A stretch of 64,000 bases of DNA, taken from an uncultured Clostridia bacterium. Its GTDB lineage: Bacteria; Bacillota; Clostridia; Christensenellales; Borkfalkiaceae. The stretch spans positions 1 to 64,000 of the forward strand of contig CALVHH010000004.1 in the NCBI GenBank assembly GCA_944327465.1, written 5' to 3'. Below, in pieces: positions 42,277 to 51,082 of this stretch. Each line of letters begins with the position of its first letter. The stretch's first letter is position 1. The notes beneath the pieces were generated by a model that did not search any database, was not told the origin of the DNA, and saw only the letters and a program-made list of their open reading frames with translations. The position numbers and the translations under genes were made by a program.

Positions 42277-42330
42277 TGCTGTATCAATCGAAGACCTGCG
42301 CATGTGTGCGGGTATGGGGCGGATAAAAAA

Positions 42331-42918
42331 TTGAAAAATTTTGTAATTAAGACTGCGGTCAAAACATTTTTGATAGTGCTTGCCGTGGCTGTGGCGGGCT
42401 TTATAATATTCAACTTTGCCTTCCCCCAGCACATGGCTTCGTTTGCCGAGCGGGTGGGCAACTACGACATGGCTTTAAAATATGCGTCGCTCAGATATTC
42501 GTACACCGGCTCCACCGATGACCTTGCAAGGTGCTTTGAGGACGCCATCCTCGCCGGGGACGACGAAGCTATACTTGAATACGGCGACGAGTTCTTTGAA
42601 AAGGACGACCACGTCGCCGTCATGGTCGACTTGTCCGTCAAAAGGGAACTTGACTATTCCGACCTGTTCGGCGGCAGCCTCGCCTCCGCACGCTACGGCG
42701 CGGGGGATATCGAAGGCGCCATGGAGCTGTGCGGCATGCTGTATGCCGGCTCCATAACGGCGAGCTGCCCCTATACCGCGCTTGCCGCAAGCGTGGTGAG
42801 CGCCGCAGACGCCGAGGGGGCGGCGCAGCTTTTGGATGTGCTCCAAGACCTCGAGCCCCAGAGCGGCGGGGATATACTTGCAACGCTCGTGGAAGAGCTC
42901 GCAAAACTTTCGTCATGA
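42331..42918 (+). CDS. membrane-anchored hypothetical protein
   Basis: 195 residues from TTG 42331 (GGGGCGG 8 nt upstream). Residues 1-30 are basic and then hydrophobic (KTFLIVLAVAVAGFIIFNFA), a signal anchor. The remainder is helical with paired Ala/Leu/Tyr/Glu spacing (NYDMALKYASLRYSYTGSTD, LARCFEDAILAGDDEAILEY), resembling tetratricopeptide-type repeats. Possibly an envelope scaffold; no specific family. It precedes guaA by 62 bp with a hairpin between. Confidence 0.65.
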   Translation: MKNFVIKTAVKTFLIVLAVAVAGFIIFNFAFPQHMASFAERVGNYDMALKYASLRYSYTGSTDDLARCFEDAILAGDDEAILEYGDEFFEKDDHVAVMVDLSVKRELDYSDLFGGSLASARYGAGDIEGAMELCGMLYAGSITASCPYTALAASVVSAADAEGAAQLLDVLQDLEPQSGGDILATLVEELAKLSS

Positions 42919-42927
42919 CAAACTTCA

Positions 42928-42953
42928 GACTGCGCCGCACAAGCGGCGCAGTC
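42928..42953 (+). terminator. hairpin between anchored protein and guaA
   Basis: GACTGCGCCGC-ACAA-GCGGCGCAGTC, followed by GTATTCTC; a weak terminator or attenuator 28 bp before the guaA ATG. Confidence 0.55.
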
Positions 42954-42980
42954 GTATTCTCATTATAAGGAAAGGATAAT

Positions 42981-44513
42981 ATGCAGCAGCAAAGAGTACT
43001 TATTCTCGATTTTGGCGGACAGTACAACCAGCTTATAGCCCGCCGCGTCCGCGAACTCAACGTCTATTGCGACCTTGTGCCCTCGGATATGAGCCTTGAA
43101 GACGTCAAAAAGTATGCCCCCATAGGCATAATCTTCACGGGCGGACCCAACAGCGTGTACGATGAAGGCTCGCCCAAAGTCGACGCGGGCATATTCGAGC
43201 TGGGCATACCCGTGCTCGGCATATGCTACGGCTGCCAGCTAATGGCGCATACGCTGGGCGGCGTGGTCGAAAAGGCGGATACTTCCGAATACGGCAAGGC
43301 AGAAGTAAAATATGTGTCTTCGCACATAACATTCGATATGCCCGCTTCGGCTGTGTGCTGGATGAGCCACACCGACAGGATAACCCGCCTGCCCGAAGGC
43401 TTCAAGGTGCTGGCAAGCAGCGATAACTGCCCCTATGCCGCGTTCGGCGACGAGCAGCGCAAGCTCTACGGCGTGCAGTTTCACCCCGAAGTAAACCACA
43501 CCTTCAAGGGCAGCGTCATACTCAAAAACTTTTTGTACAACGTGTGCGGCGCCGCTGGCGACTGGACTATGTCTAACTTTGTCGCAAACAAGGTGGCGGA
43601 GCTTAAAAAGGTCATAGGCGACAAAAAAGTGCTCTGCGCCATGTCGGGCGGCGTCGACTCCGCAGTCGCCGCAACGCTGGTGCACAGGGCGGTGGGCGAC
43701 AACCTGATCTGCGTGTTCGTCGACCACGGGCTTTTAAGAAAGTACGAAGCTGAAGAAGTCATGTCCGTATTTAAGGACGGGCTGGGCATGAACCTTATAA
43801 AGGCGGATGACGGCGCTATCTTCCTTGAAAAGCTCGCCGGCGTCGGCGACCCCGAAACCAAGCGCAAAATTATAGGCGAGCAGTTCATACGCTCGTTCGA
43901 AAAGCAGGCAAAGGCTATAGGCAGGGTGGATTTCCTCGTTCAGGGCACCATATATCCCGACGTGATCGAAAGCGGCAATGGCAAGAGCGCCGTGATAAAG
44001 TCGCACCACAACGTGGGCGGGTTGCCCTCGGTGGTCGACTTCAAGGAGATAATCGAGCCGCTGCGCGATCTGTTCAAGGATGAAGTGCGCAAGGTCGGCT
44101 TCGAGCTCGGTCTGCCTCGCAAGGTTGTAATGCGCCAGCCCTTCCCGGGGCCCGGGCTCGCCATAAGGATAATGGGCGAAGTCACTGCCGAAAAGCTTGA
44201 AACGCTCAGGGATTCCGACTATATCCTGCGCGACGAAATAGCTAAAGCCGGGCTGGACGATAAGATTTGGCAGTACTTCACGGTTATAACCAGCTGCAAG
44301 ACCGTGGGCGTGCAGGGCGACTTCAGAACGTACGAAAACGTCATAGCCATCCGTGCGGTCACCTCGGTGGACGCCATGACTGCCGACTGGGCGCACATCC
44401 CCTATGACGTGCTCGAAAGGATATCCACAAGGATAGTCAACGAGGTCAAGCACGCAAACAGGATAGTTTACGATATAACTTCAAAGCCCCCCGCAACGAT
44501 TGAATGGGAGTAA
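42981..44513 (+). CDS. guaA: GMP synthase (glutamine-hydrolysing), complete
   Basis: 510 residues. It converts XMP to GMP with ATP and glutamine. Class I glutamine amidotransferase domain 1-190 with nucleophile Cys82 (GICYGCQLM), His168 and Glu170 (QFHPEVNHT). ATP-pyrophosphatase P-loop SGGVDS at 222-227, then [18 protein letters not shown] and [12 protein letters not shown], and the C-terminal dimerisation domain ending in TIEWE. All catalytic residues are present. AAGGAAAGG ribosome site. A second, shorter paralogue lies at 45069. Confidence 0.97.
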   Translation: MQQQRVLILDFGGQYNQLIARRVRELNVYCDLVPSDMSLEDVKKYAPIGIIFTGGPNSVYDEGSPKVDAGIFELGIPVLGICYGCQLMAHTLGGVVEKADTSEYGKAEVKYVSSHITFDMPASAVCWMSHTDRITRLPEGFKVLASSDNCPYAAFGDEQRKLYGVQFHPEVNHTFKGSVILKNFLYNVCGAAGDWTMSNFVANKVAELKKVIGDKKVLCAMSGGVDSAVAATLVHRAVGDNLICVFVDHGLLRKYEAEEVMSVFKDGLGMNLIKADDGAIFLEKLAGVGDPETKRKIIGEQFIRSFEKQAKAIGRVDFLVQGTIYPDVIESGNGKSAVIKSHHNVGGLPSVVDFKEIIEPLRDLFKDEVRKVGFELGLPRKVVMRQPFPGPGLAIRIMGEVTAEKLETLRDSDYILRDEIAKAGLDDKIWQYFTVITSCKTVGVQGDFRTYENVIAIRAVTSVDAMTADWAHIPYDVLERISTRIVNEVKHANRIVYDITSKPPATIEWE

Positions 44514-44757
44514 AATCTTTAACGCTCGTTGTACGCTTGGGGCGCGTACAAACTCGCCGTTAGATTCAGCGGCTCTGCCGCTCTTGCCGCGACCCTATTT
44601 AGCCCTACCGTTAAATAGTCGCGGCAATTCACACCGGTGAGCTCGCTTGCGCGACAAATTGTGTCGCGCTTAACGGCGGAATGAATCCGCCTTGCGCACG
44701 TTAAGTTATTTATTAACGCTCGTTGTACGCTTGGGGCGCGTACAAACTCGCCGTTAG
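44514..44757 (+). repeat. 244-bp element behind guaA (copy A)
   Basis: Starts right at the guaA stop and is nearly identical (about four mismatches by eye) to 46053-46296 behind the second guaA. Both ends carry the direct repeat TTAACGCTCGTTGTACGCTT plus GGGGCGCGTACAAACTCGCC (44519 and 44713). Inside are hairpins GCCGCGAC/GTCGCGGC with CTATTTA/TAAATAG, CGCGACA-AAT-TGTGTCGCG and GGCGGA/TCCGCC. No ORF, tRNA fold or transposase seen. Confidence 0.75.
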
Positions 44758-44775
44758 CTTCAGCGGCTCTGCCGC

Positions 44776-44890
44776 TTCTCTTCGCGCAAATACTACAGTT
44801 TTGCGCGAGTAAGGGTGGTCGAAAGAAAGAGCCCTGTCATTTCGAGCGCAGTCGAGAAATCTGACTATATGGCGCGGTCGACGGAGCGCC
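44776..44890. repeat. R2 fragment and R1 copy
   Basis: TTCGCGCAAATACTACAGTT-TTGCGCGAG (R2 tip), then CCTGTCATTTCGAGCGC, GTCGAGAAATCTGAC and GCGCGGTCGACGG (R1). Confidence 0.75.
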
Positions 44891-44954
44891 TTCATTTAAT
44901 AATAGCAGGCGGTCTGCGCGGAGCGCAGATATCCGCTTTGATTTTCAATGATGC

Positions 44955-44982
44955 AAAAGGCAGCTTTAAGGCTGCCTTTTTT
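44955..44982 (+). terminator. intrinsic terminator before second guaA
   Basis: AAAAGGCAGC-TTTAAG-GCTGCCTTTT with trailing T. No ORF directly upstream, so it would end transcripts reading out of guaA or the element. Confidence 0.85.
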
Positions 44983-44993
44983 GCGCCAAACGA

Positions 44994-45022
44994 TTGCCAT
45001 TTGCGCGGTAAAAGGGTATAAT
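44994..45022 (+). promoter_or_regulatory. promoter of second guaA
   Basis: TTGCCA, 17 nt, TATAAT; leader of about 40 nt with AAGGAGG. Confidence 0.82.
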
Positions 45023-45068
45023 ATTATCGTATAATTTAAATGTTCATATACTAAGGAGGCGCAAAATC

Positions 45069-46052
45069 ATGCAAAACAACAAACGTCCCGAAAGCCTTGC
45101 CCGCATCACTACAACGCAAGCGGCAGAGGCGTTCATACAGGAACAGATAGCCGAAGTGCGTGCGCAGGTCGGCGATAAAAAGGTGCTTTTGGCACTTTCA
45201 GGCGGCGTCGATTCTTCGGTCGTGGCTGCCCTTCTCATCAAGGCGATAGGCAAACAGCTCGTGTGCGTGCACGTCAATCACGGTCTGCTCCGCCAGGGCG
45301 AGCCCGAACAGGTCGTCGAAGTGTTCAAGGGTCAGATGGATGCAAACCTCGTATACGTCGACGCCGTGGATCGCTTTTTGGATAAGCTCGCCGGCGTTTC
45401 CGACCCCGAAACCAAGCGCAAGATAATAGGCAGCGAATTTATCGAAGTTTTCAAAGAGGAAGCCCAAAAGCTCGAGGGCGTAAAATTTCTCGCTCAGGGC
45501 ACTATATATCCCGACATAATCGAAAGCGAAAAGGGCGTCAAGGCTCATCACAACGTGGGCGGACTGCCCGAACAGCTCGGCTTCGAATTGGTAGAACCCT
45601 TAAAGTTCCTGTATAAGGACGAAGTGCGCGTCGTAGGCGACACGCTGGGTCTGCCCGCAAATATGGTCTATCGTCAGCCCTTCCCCGGACCCGGTCTGGG
45701 CGTCAGGTGCCTGGGCGCAATAACCCGCGACAGACTTGAATGCGTGCGCCGCTCGGATGCCATCCTCCGCGAAGAGTTCGCTAAAAACGGGCTCGAAGGC
45801 AAGGTGTGGCAGTACTTCACCGTCGTGCCCGACTTCAAGTCGGTTGGCGTAAAGGACGGCAAGCGCACGTTTGCATGGCCCGTAATTCTCCGCGCCGTCA
45901 ACACCAAGGACGCAATGACCGCCACCGTAGAGGATGTTCCGTTTGCTCTTTTGCAGCACATCACCGAACGCATCACTGGCGAGGTCGAGGGCGTGAACAG
46001 GGTGCTGTACGACCTTACACCCAAGCCCTGCGGCACGATTGAGTGGGAGTAA
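45069..46052 (+). CDS. GMP synthase synthetase-only paralogue (no amidotransferase)
   Basis: 327 residues. It covers only the ATP-pyrophosphatase and dimerisation parts of GMP synthase: P-loop SGGVDS at 44-49, [50 protein letters not shown] and terminal GTIEWE. The N-terminus is a 25-residue helical lead (RITTTQAAEAFIQEQIAEVR) with no glutamine amidotransferase domain, and it starts at a strong AAGGAGG site, so it is not a truncation. It should make GMP from XMP using free ammonia or a separate glutaminase subunit, as in archaeal split enzymes. It is clearly diverged from the guaA at 42981. Confidence 0.88.
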   Translation: MQNNKRPESLARITTTQAAEAFIQEQIAEVRAQVGDKKVLLALSGGVDSSVVAALLIKAIGKQLVCVHVNHGLLRQGEPEQVVEVFKGQMDANLVYVDAVDRFLDKLAGVSDPETKRKIIGSEFIEVFKEEAQKLEGVKFLAQGTIYPDIIESEKGVKAHHNVGGLPEQLGFELVEPLKFLYKDEVRVVGDTLGLPANMVYRQPFPGPGLGVRCLGAITRDRLECVRRSDAILREEFAKNGLEGKVWQYFTVVPDFKSVGVKDGKRTFAWPVILRAVNTKDAMTATVEDVPFALLQHITERITGEVEGVNRVLYDLTPKPCGTIEWE

Positions 46053-46296
46053 AGTCTTTAACGCTCGTTGTACGCTTGGGGCGCGTACAAACTCGCCGTT
46101 AGCTTCAGCGGCTCTGCCGCTCTTGCCGCGACCCTATTTAGCCCTACCGTTAAATAGTCGCGGCAATTCACACCGGTGAGCTCGCTTGCGCGACAAATTG
46201 TGTCGCGCTTAACGGCGGAATGAATCCGCCTTGCGCACGTTAAGTTATTTATTAACGCTCGTTGTACGCTTGGGGCGCGTATCAACTCGCCGTTAG
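46053..46296 (+). repeat. 244-bp element behind second guaA (copy B)
   Basis: Counterpart of 44514-44757, again beginning right after the stop codon, with the direct repeat at 46058 and 46252. Near identity contrasts with the diverged coding sequences upstream. Confidence 0.75.
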
Positions 46297-46312
46297 TTGA
46301 GGGCGCTGCCTC

Positions 46313-46562
46313 GTCGCGGCAAACTGCGCTCTAAGCAAGCCGCGTTTACGCGGCTTGCAACTTCACTCCGTTGCCGCTCCTCTTTCGCGCAAAAGCCACG
46401 GTTTTGCGCGAGTGCTAAGGAGAAAACTATGCTCCGGTCGAAATGACAAAAGGGAGCGTACGGTCGACCTACCCGCCCTGTCATTTCGACTAAGCCGCGG
46501 CGGGCTCCCGCCCGCCGCGGCGCACGGAGAAATCTAACTATAAAGCGCGGTCTACGGAGCGC
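46313..46562. repeat. R2 module (copy 3) and R1 hairpin form
   Basis: 46316-46453 is nearly identical to 10728-10858. It is followed by CCTGTCATTTCGACTAAGCC, the hairpin CCGCGGCGGGC-TCC-CGCCCGCCGCGG and GGAGAAATCTAAC ... GCGCGGTCTACGG. No gene. Confidence 0.8.
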
Positions 46563-46610
46563 GAAGCGCAAACCAAATGGCGGACAGTGTCGCCGTTACA
46601 GGAGTAAGAT

Positions 46611-47030
46611 ATGCAATATCGCAGGTTCGGCGACAGAATAGTCGCAAGGATAGACAGGGGCGAAGAGATCGTCGCCTCGCTCGCGCGGCTGTGCGCCGCC
46701 GAGGAGGTGGAGCTCGCCTCGGTTACGGCAATAGGCGCGGTAAACGCCTTTAAAGTCGGCGTGTTTTCGCCCGTCGGCAAGGTGTATAAATCCAACGCCT
46801 TTTCGGGCGACTACGAAATAGTCTCCCTTTCGGGCAGCGTCACCGCAAAGGACGGCGCGCCCTATATCCACCTGCACGCAAGCTTTGCCGACGCCTCGGG
46901 CAGGGTGTTCGGCGGGCACCTCAACGAGGCGTTTGTTTCCGCCACCTGCGAAATGTTTGTTAATACCGTGCCCGGCTCGGTCGGGCGCACGTTCAGCGAA
47001 GACGTCGGGCTGAACCTGTTTGAGTTTTAA
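46611..47030 (+). CDS. PPC/DUF296 domain protein
   Basis: 139 residues, a complete single PPC (plants and prokaryotes conserved, DUF296) domain: GEEIVASLARLCAAEEVELA, VTAIGAVNAFKVGVF and the conserved PYIHLHASFADASGRVFGGH. Prokaryotic members form trimers and are often called DNA-binding or metal-binding by analogy with plant AT-hook proteins; function unproven. RBS CAGGAG. It is followed 3 bp later by the methyltransferase gene. Confidence 0.9.
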   Translation: MQYRRFGDRIVARIDRGEEIVASLARLCAAEEVELASVTAIGAVNAFKVGVFSPVGKVYKSNAFSGDYEIVSLSGSVTAKDGAPYIHLHASFADASGRVFGGHLNEAFVSATCEMFVNTVPGSVGRTFSEDVGLNLFEF

Positions 47031-47033
47031 ACT

Positions 47034-47882
47034 ATGAATACAGAACAACTGCTCGAACAATATAATTTTCAGCCCATAGGCGAGGCGAACGGCAGAATCA
47101 AGCGGGTAAAGGGCATACTTTCCAACTCCAAGCCCAATCCCGAGCGGCTGTTCGTCGCCGAGGGCATATGGCTGGCTTCGATGTGCTTAAAATTCGGCAC
47201 GCACATCGACAGCATAATAGTCTGCCCCGAGCACGTGCGCACGCCCGAGGTGCAAAAGCTCATTGCCGACCTATCCGAACGCACGCGGGACAGGTTTTCG
47301 GTTTCGGCAAAGACCTATGAAAAGATATCCGAAAAGGACCGCCCCGACGGCATAATGGTGCTTGCCGCCCTGCCCAAGCGGGACATAGCCGACTTCATGC
47401 CGCCCAAAAACGCCGTAGTGCTCGTAATAGACGGGGTGGAAATACCCGGCAACGCCGGCACCATGCTGCGCATGGCGGACGGCGCGGGGGCGGACGCGGT
47501 GTTCTTTTGCAACCGCAAGGTGCGCATGACCCATCCCAAGCTGATAAAGTCCAGCCAGGGCGCCGTGCTCACCGTGCCCGTATTCGAGTTTGAAAGCGTG
47601 GCGGATTGCCGCGCCTGGCTCAAAAAATTCGGGTTTACTGTTTATCTTGCCGATACCCGCGCCGACAAGTACTATTACGACGAGCCGTTCGGCAAAAACT
47701 GCGCCCTCGTTCTGGGCAGCGAGCGCTACGGCATTGCCCGCGAGTGGTACGACAGCCAATATTCCATGATAGCCATACCCATGCAGGGCAGCTGCGACAG
47801 CCTTAACGTGGGCGTCGCCGCCACAGTGCTGACGTATGAAGCGTGCATAAAGAACAAACTCAGAGCAAACAGGGAGGGATAG
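47034..47882 (+). CDS. SpoU/TrmH-family rRNA methyltransferase
   Basis: 282 residues. 2'-O-ribose methyltransferase of the SPOUT (knotted) class. Substrate-binding domain residues 1-110 (RIKRVKGILSNSKPNPERLF, FVAEGIWLASM). The catalytic knot has VIDGVEIPGNAGTMLRMADG (motif 1), CALVLGSERYGIAREWY (motif 2) and IPMQGSCDSLNVGVAATVL (motif 3). Exact rRNA position unknown; the N-terminal part resembles TsnR/RlmB-like enzymes. Confidence 0.9.
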   Translation: MNTEQLLEQYNFQPIGEANGRIKRVKGILSNSKPNPERLFVAEGIWLASMCLKFGTHIDSIIVCPEHVRTPEVQKLIADLSERTRDRFSVSAKTYEKISEKDRPDGIMVLAALPKRDIADFMPPKNAVVLVIDGVEIPGNAGTMLRMADGAGADAVFFCNRKVRMTHPKLIKSSQGAVLTVPVFEFESVADCRAWLKKFGFTVYLADTRADKYYYDEPFGKNCALVLGSERYGIAREWYDSQYSMIAIPMQGSCDSLNVGVAATVLTYEACIKNKLRANREG

Positions 47883-47883
47883 T

Positions 47884-48414
47884 ATGAATATATGGCACGA
47901 CATTCAGCCTTCGCGCATTTCGCCCGAAAAGTTCGAAGCGCTCATAGAGATACCCAAGGGCTGTAAGACCAAGTACGAGCTCGATAAGCAGACGGGCATC
48001 GTAAAGATGGACAGGGTGCTGTACACTTCGACAGTGTATCCTGCAAATTACGGCTTTATTCCGCTTACTTATGCCGAAGACGGCGACCCTTTGGACGTCT
48101 TGGTGCTGTGCACCGACTCGATTTATCCCATGACGCTTGTCACCTGCACGCCGATAGGCGTCATCAAGATGATAGATAACGGCGAATACGACGAAAAGAT
48201 AATCGCCGTGCCCGTCGGCGATCCGACATATAAGGACTATGCCGACATCCGCGACCTGCCCAAACACATCTTTGAAGAGATGATGCACTTCTTTTCGGTG
48301 TATAAATTTCTTGAGCAAAAGGTGACCGTGGTAAAGGAGATATGCAGCCGCGGCGAGGCGGTAAAGGTAATATCCAAGTGCATAGCCGCATACAGGGAAA
48401 AATTCAAAAAATGA
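47884..48414 (+). CDS. ppa: inorganic pyrophosphatase, family I
   Basis: 176 residues. It hydrolyses PPi to phosphate, pulling biosynthesis forward. Signature ALIEIPKGCKTKYELDKQTG, YPANYGFIPLTYAEDGDPLD and VLCTDSIYP with the metal-binding aspartates, then VPVGDPTYKDYADIRDLP. Begins 1 bp after the stop of the methyltransferase gene, so cotranscribed. It coexists with a predicted PPi-using phosphofructokinase at 22249, so PPi use must be balanced. Confidence 0.95.
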   Translation: MNIWHDIQPSRISPEKFEALIEIPKGCKTKYELDKQTGIVKMDRVLYTSTVYPANYGFIPLTYAEDGDPLDVLVLCTDSIYPMTLVTCTPIGVIKMIDNGEYDEKIIAVPVGDPTYKDYADIRDLPKHIFEEMMHFFSVYKFLEQKVTVVKEICSRGEAVKVISKCIAAYREKFKK

Positions 48415-48427
48415 CATATCGCTTAAA

Positions 48428-48467
48428 CGCCGCCGCGCACGGAGCAAAAGCTCCGTGCGCGGCGGCG
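48428..48467 (+). terminator. hairpin after ppa
   Basis: An 18-bp perfect stem CGCCGCCGCGCACGGAGC around AAAA; no T-run, so a probable terminator or stability element. Confidence 0.6.
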
Positions 48468-48502
48468 TTGTGATATCGGTTGAATGCGGCAAAAATTGGG
48501 GG

Positions 48503-48531
48503 TTGATTTTTTTGGGGGCATATGTTATAAT
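48503..48531 (+). promoter_or_regulatory. promoter of HelD-like gene
   Basis: TTGATT, 17 nt, TATAAT; leader of about 38 nt with GGAG. Confidence 0.8.
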
Positions 48532-48575
48532 TAAATGAAATACAGCGCCCGGTTGGGCGGCGGAGTGCTTTTGCA

Positions 48576-50948
48576 ATGGCAGATATAAGGGATATAAAAA
48601 AGATTTTATCCCCCGCAAAGCAGCCCGACAGGCAGTTTTATCTTGACCTTCTTGATGCCGACAAGCAGCGGCAGGCAGAAGAAGAGCATCTCGGCGCAGT
48701 GCTTGCGATGCTCAAGGTCATATATGTAAAAAAACTGCTCGACGGCATAAAGGCGGCGGAAAGCGAGCGGGACGCGCTTGAGCGCGCCCCCGATCACAAT
48801 GCCGAAAAATACCGCCGCGTGCTCGAGCTCAACGCGCTTATCGCCGAAAACAGGTGCAAGGTGGACAGCTACAAGTGCTTTTTTGCCGAGCCCTATTTTG
48901 CCCGTATGGATCTTTACGACGATAAGGACGGCTACAACAGCTACTACATCGGCAAAAAGGGCGACTACGGGCTGGAGATAGTCGACTGGCGCGCCCCGCT
49001 TGCGCGCAAATACTACCAAAAGAGCCAGATTAGGTTTTCCATAAACGATTTCGACTACAAGCTCATACTCCGCCGCGCCCTGCGCGTGCACAACGGCAAG
49101 CTTTTAGACTGGCAGAACGAATATCTCTGCCTGGACGGATACCTCACAAAGGAGGAGATAGCCGGGCGGGACGAGGCTGTGATATTCGATCCCTTCTTAA
49201 AGGACATTTTGAACAGCCGCAAGGAAAAGCAGGAGATCTGCGACATAATAGAGACCATCCAGGAACAGCAGTACGACATTATAACCGCGCCCGAAGACGC
49301 CAGGTTCGTGGTGCAGGGCGTGGCGGGGTCGGGCAAGACCATGGTCATGCTGCACAGGCTGTCGTACCTAATGTACAACGACGAGAGCATAAAGCCTTCG
49401 AACGTGCTCGTCATAACGCCTTCCGATTCGTTCAACGCGTTTATCGACGAGCTCGCGCAGGTGCTGGAGCTTGAAAAGGTAAAGACCTCCACGCTCGACA
49501 GCTATTTTATTGCCGTGCTCAAAAATCAGGGCATAGAAATAGAGGGCAGGGTGGATTACCACGCGCAGATAAGCGCCGACTATCTCGCCTATATCTATTC
49601 GCCGCGCTATGCTGCCGACTGCCGCGCAAAGCTCGGCAAAATATATTCAAGCGTGCGCTCCATGCTCTCGCGTGAGGTGGGCGGCGAACTGATAGACGCG
49701 GTAATATGCTGCGCCGAACGCCAGTCCGCCGAATACGAACACATCAAAAACGCATCCGTGCGCGTGCGCAGGTGCGTGCTCGGCGAAATAAAGGAAAAGC
49801 CCGACGGCGGGCTCTACTACACAAAGCAGATGCGCAACCTGTTCAACTGCGTGCACGAAGTCAGGGAATTCCTCGCCGTCAACGAAAGCGACCCGCGCAT
49901 GGACGACCAGCACTATTTTTACAGGCAGCTGCTGTCCTTCTATAAATCGCTCAGGTTCATGCGCCGCTACGGCGAAAAGATATGCACGGGCGCGGCGGAG
50001 GACTTGAAAGAGCTCTCTTCGGCGGTGGAAAGGGAGATGAACGACCTGAAGCGGTACAAGATAAACGTGGGCGGCAGGGAGGAGTACACCTATCCCGACA
50101 GAATAGCCAGGCGCGGCGAGCTGCTCGACGAAATTGCCCGCACAATATCCCGCGTCGAAAGCATACTTTCGGATTTTGCCGCCGTATTCGACTTCGTCGA
50201 CGTGGCGCGTGGCGAAGGCTACCTCGTGCACATAGGCAAGTGCGAGGACATGGTCGACCTCGTCCGCTTTTTCCACCGCGAGATAATCCGCCCCGTAAAG
50301 ACGCGCTACGGCGTTTCGAACAAGGTGATGTGCCGCGCCGACGTGTTCGCGCTCTGTTCGCTGCTCGCGGCGCTCGGCTTCGATTTGACGCCCAAGTATT
50401 CCTTTGTGTTCGTCGACGAGGCGCAGGATATATCGCCCGCCGAGTATGAGCTTATAAAATACATCAACCCGCACGCCTGCCTCAACGTCTTCGGCGATTT
50501 AAAGCAGAACATAACGCCCTTCCGCGGCGTCAGGGACTGGGCGGAGCTGGGCTACGAAGTGCACACGCTCAACCGCAACTACCGCAATACAAACCAGATA
50601 GTCGAATACGTTTCTTCCGAGCTGGGCATAGACATGCAGCCCATAGGTATGCCCGGCGACGACGTCGCGTTCATAGCCCCCAAGAGCATAGGCAGGTACC
50701 TTTCGGATAAAAGGGGGCTTAGGGCAGTCATAACCTCGGAAGCCAACCTTGCAAAGTACACCCGCAAGGCGTACAACGTCGTGCGCGAAAGCGGCGTCAT
50801 ATCCAAGACGAAAATAAATATAATGACTGTATACGAAAGCAAGGGGCTGGAATTCACCGCCGTCGCCGTCGTCGACGGCGACATGAGCGTAAACGAAAAA
50901 TATATAGCCTACACAAGGGCGTTGAAGGAGCTCGCCGTGGCGCGCTGA
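48576..50948 (+). CDS. helD: HelD-like superfamily 1 helicase/ATPase
   Basis: 790 residues. UvrD-like ATPase most similar in layout to HelD, which removes stalled RNA polymerase from DNA. The N-terminal helical arm (1-90: LDADKQRQAEEEHLGAVLAM) and GDYGLEIVDWRAPLARKYY are typical. Walker A is GVAGSGKT at 248-255 and Walker B DEAQD at 614-618, followed by GDLKQNITPFRG and the C-terminal motif VYESKGLEFTAVAVVDGD ... YIAYTRALKELAV. Residues between the ATPase halves are helical, as in the HelD secondary-channel region. Monocistronic. Confidence 0.85.
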   Translation: MADIRDIKKILSPAKQPDRQFYLDLLDADKQRQAEEEHLGAVLAMLKVIYVKKLLDGIKAAESERDALERAPDHNAEKYRRVLELNALIAENRCKVDSYKCFFAEPYFARMDLYDDKDGYNSYYIGKKGDYGLEIVDWRAPLARKYYQKSQIRFSINDFDYKLILRRALRVHNGKLLDWQNEYLCLDGYLTKEEIAGRDEAVIFDPFLKDILNSRKEKQEICDIIETIQEQQYDIITAPEDARFVVQGVAGSGKTMVMLHRLSYLMYNDESIKPSNVLVITPSDSFNAFIDELAQVLELEKVKTSTLDSYFIAVLKNQGIEIEGRVDYHAQISADYLAYIYSPRYAADCRAKLGKIYSSVRSMLSREVGGELIDAVICCAERQSAEYEHIKNASVRVRRCVLGEIKEKPDGGLYYTKQMRNLFNCVHEVREFLAVNESDPRMDDQHYFYRQLLSFYKSLRFMRRYGEKICTGAAEDLKELSSAVEREMNDLKRYKINVGGREEYTYPDRIARRGELLDEIARTISRVESILSDFAAVFDFVDVARGEGYLVHIGKCEDMVDLVRFFHREIIRPVKTRYGVSNKVMCRADVFALCSLLAALGFDLTPKYSFVFVDEAQDISPAEYELIKYINPHACLNVFGDLKQNITPFRGVRDWAELGYEVHTLNRNYRNTNQIVEYVSSELGIDMQPIGMPGDDVAFIAPKSIGRYLSDKRGLRAVITSEANLAKYTRKAYNVVRESGVISKTKINIMTVYESKGLEFTAVAVVDGDMSVNEKYIAYTRALKELAVAR

Positions 50949-51010
50949 GTTTTCACACCGGCTTCACGGCGTTTTGCACATAATTTCACTGCGCTTTATG
51001 ACCAAATCGG

Positions 51011-51039
51011 TGGACTAAATGCCGCGGCGGTGTTAAAAT
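51011..51039 (+). promoter_or_regulatory. possible promoter of GT8-ABC operon
   Basis: TGGACT, 17 nt, TAAAAT; leader of about 37 nt with AAGGGTG. Confidence 0.5.
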
Positions 51040-51082
51040 AAAGGCGCAGTCATACGGCAATTATTTATTTTAAGGGTGTCTT

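Noticed and set aside
42265..42330. ATG at 42265 as start of the anchored protein
   Set aside because: It lies upstream of the -10 box (42271-42276), so it would not be in the transcript; TTG at 42331 has a ribosome site and begins a proper signal anchor.
44514..44757. tRNA or tmRNA inside the 244-bp element
   Set aside because: Hairpins exist, but there is no cloverleaf with TTC loop and CCA-type end, and no tag-peptide ORF.
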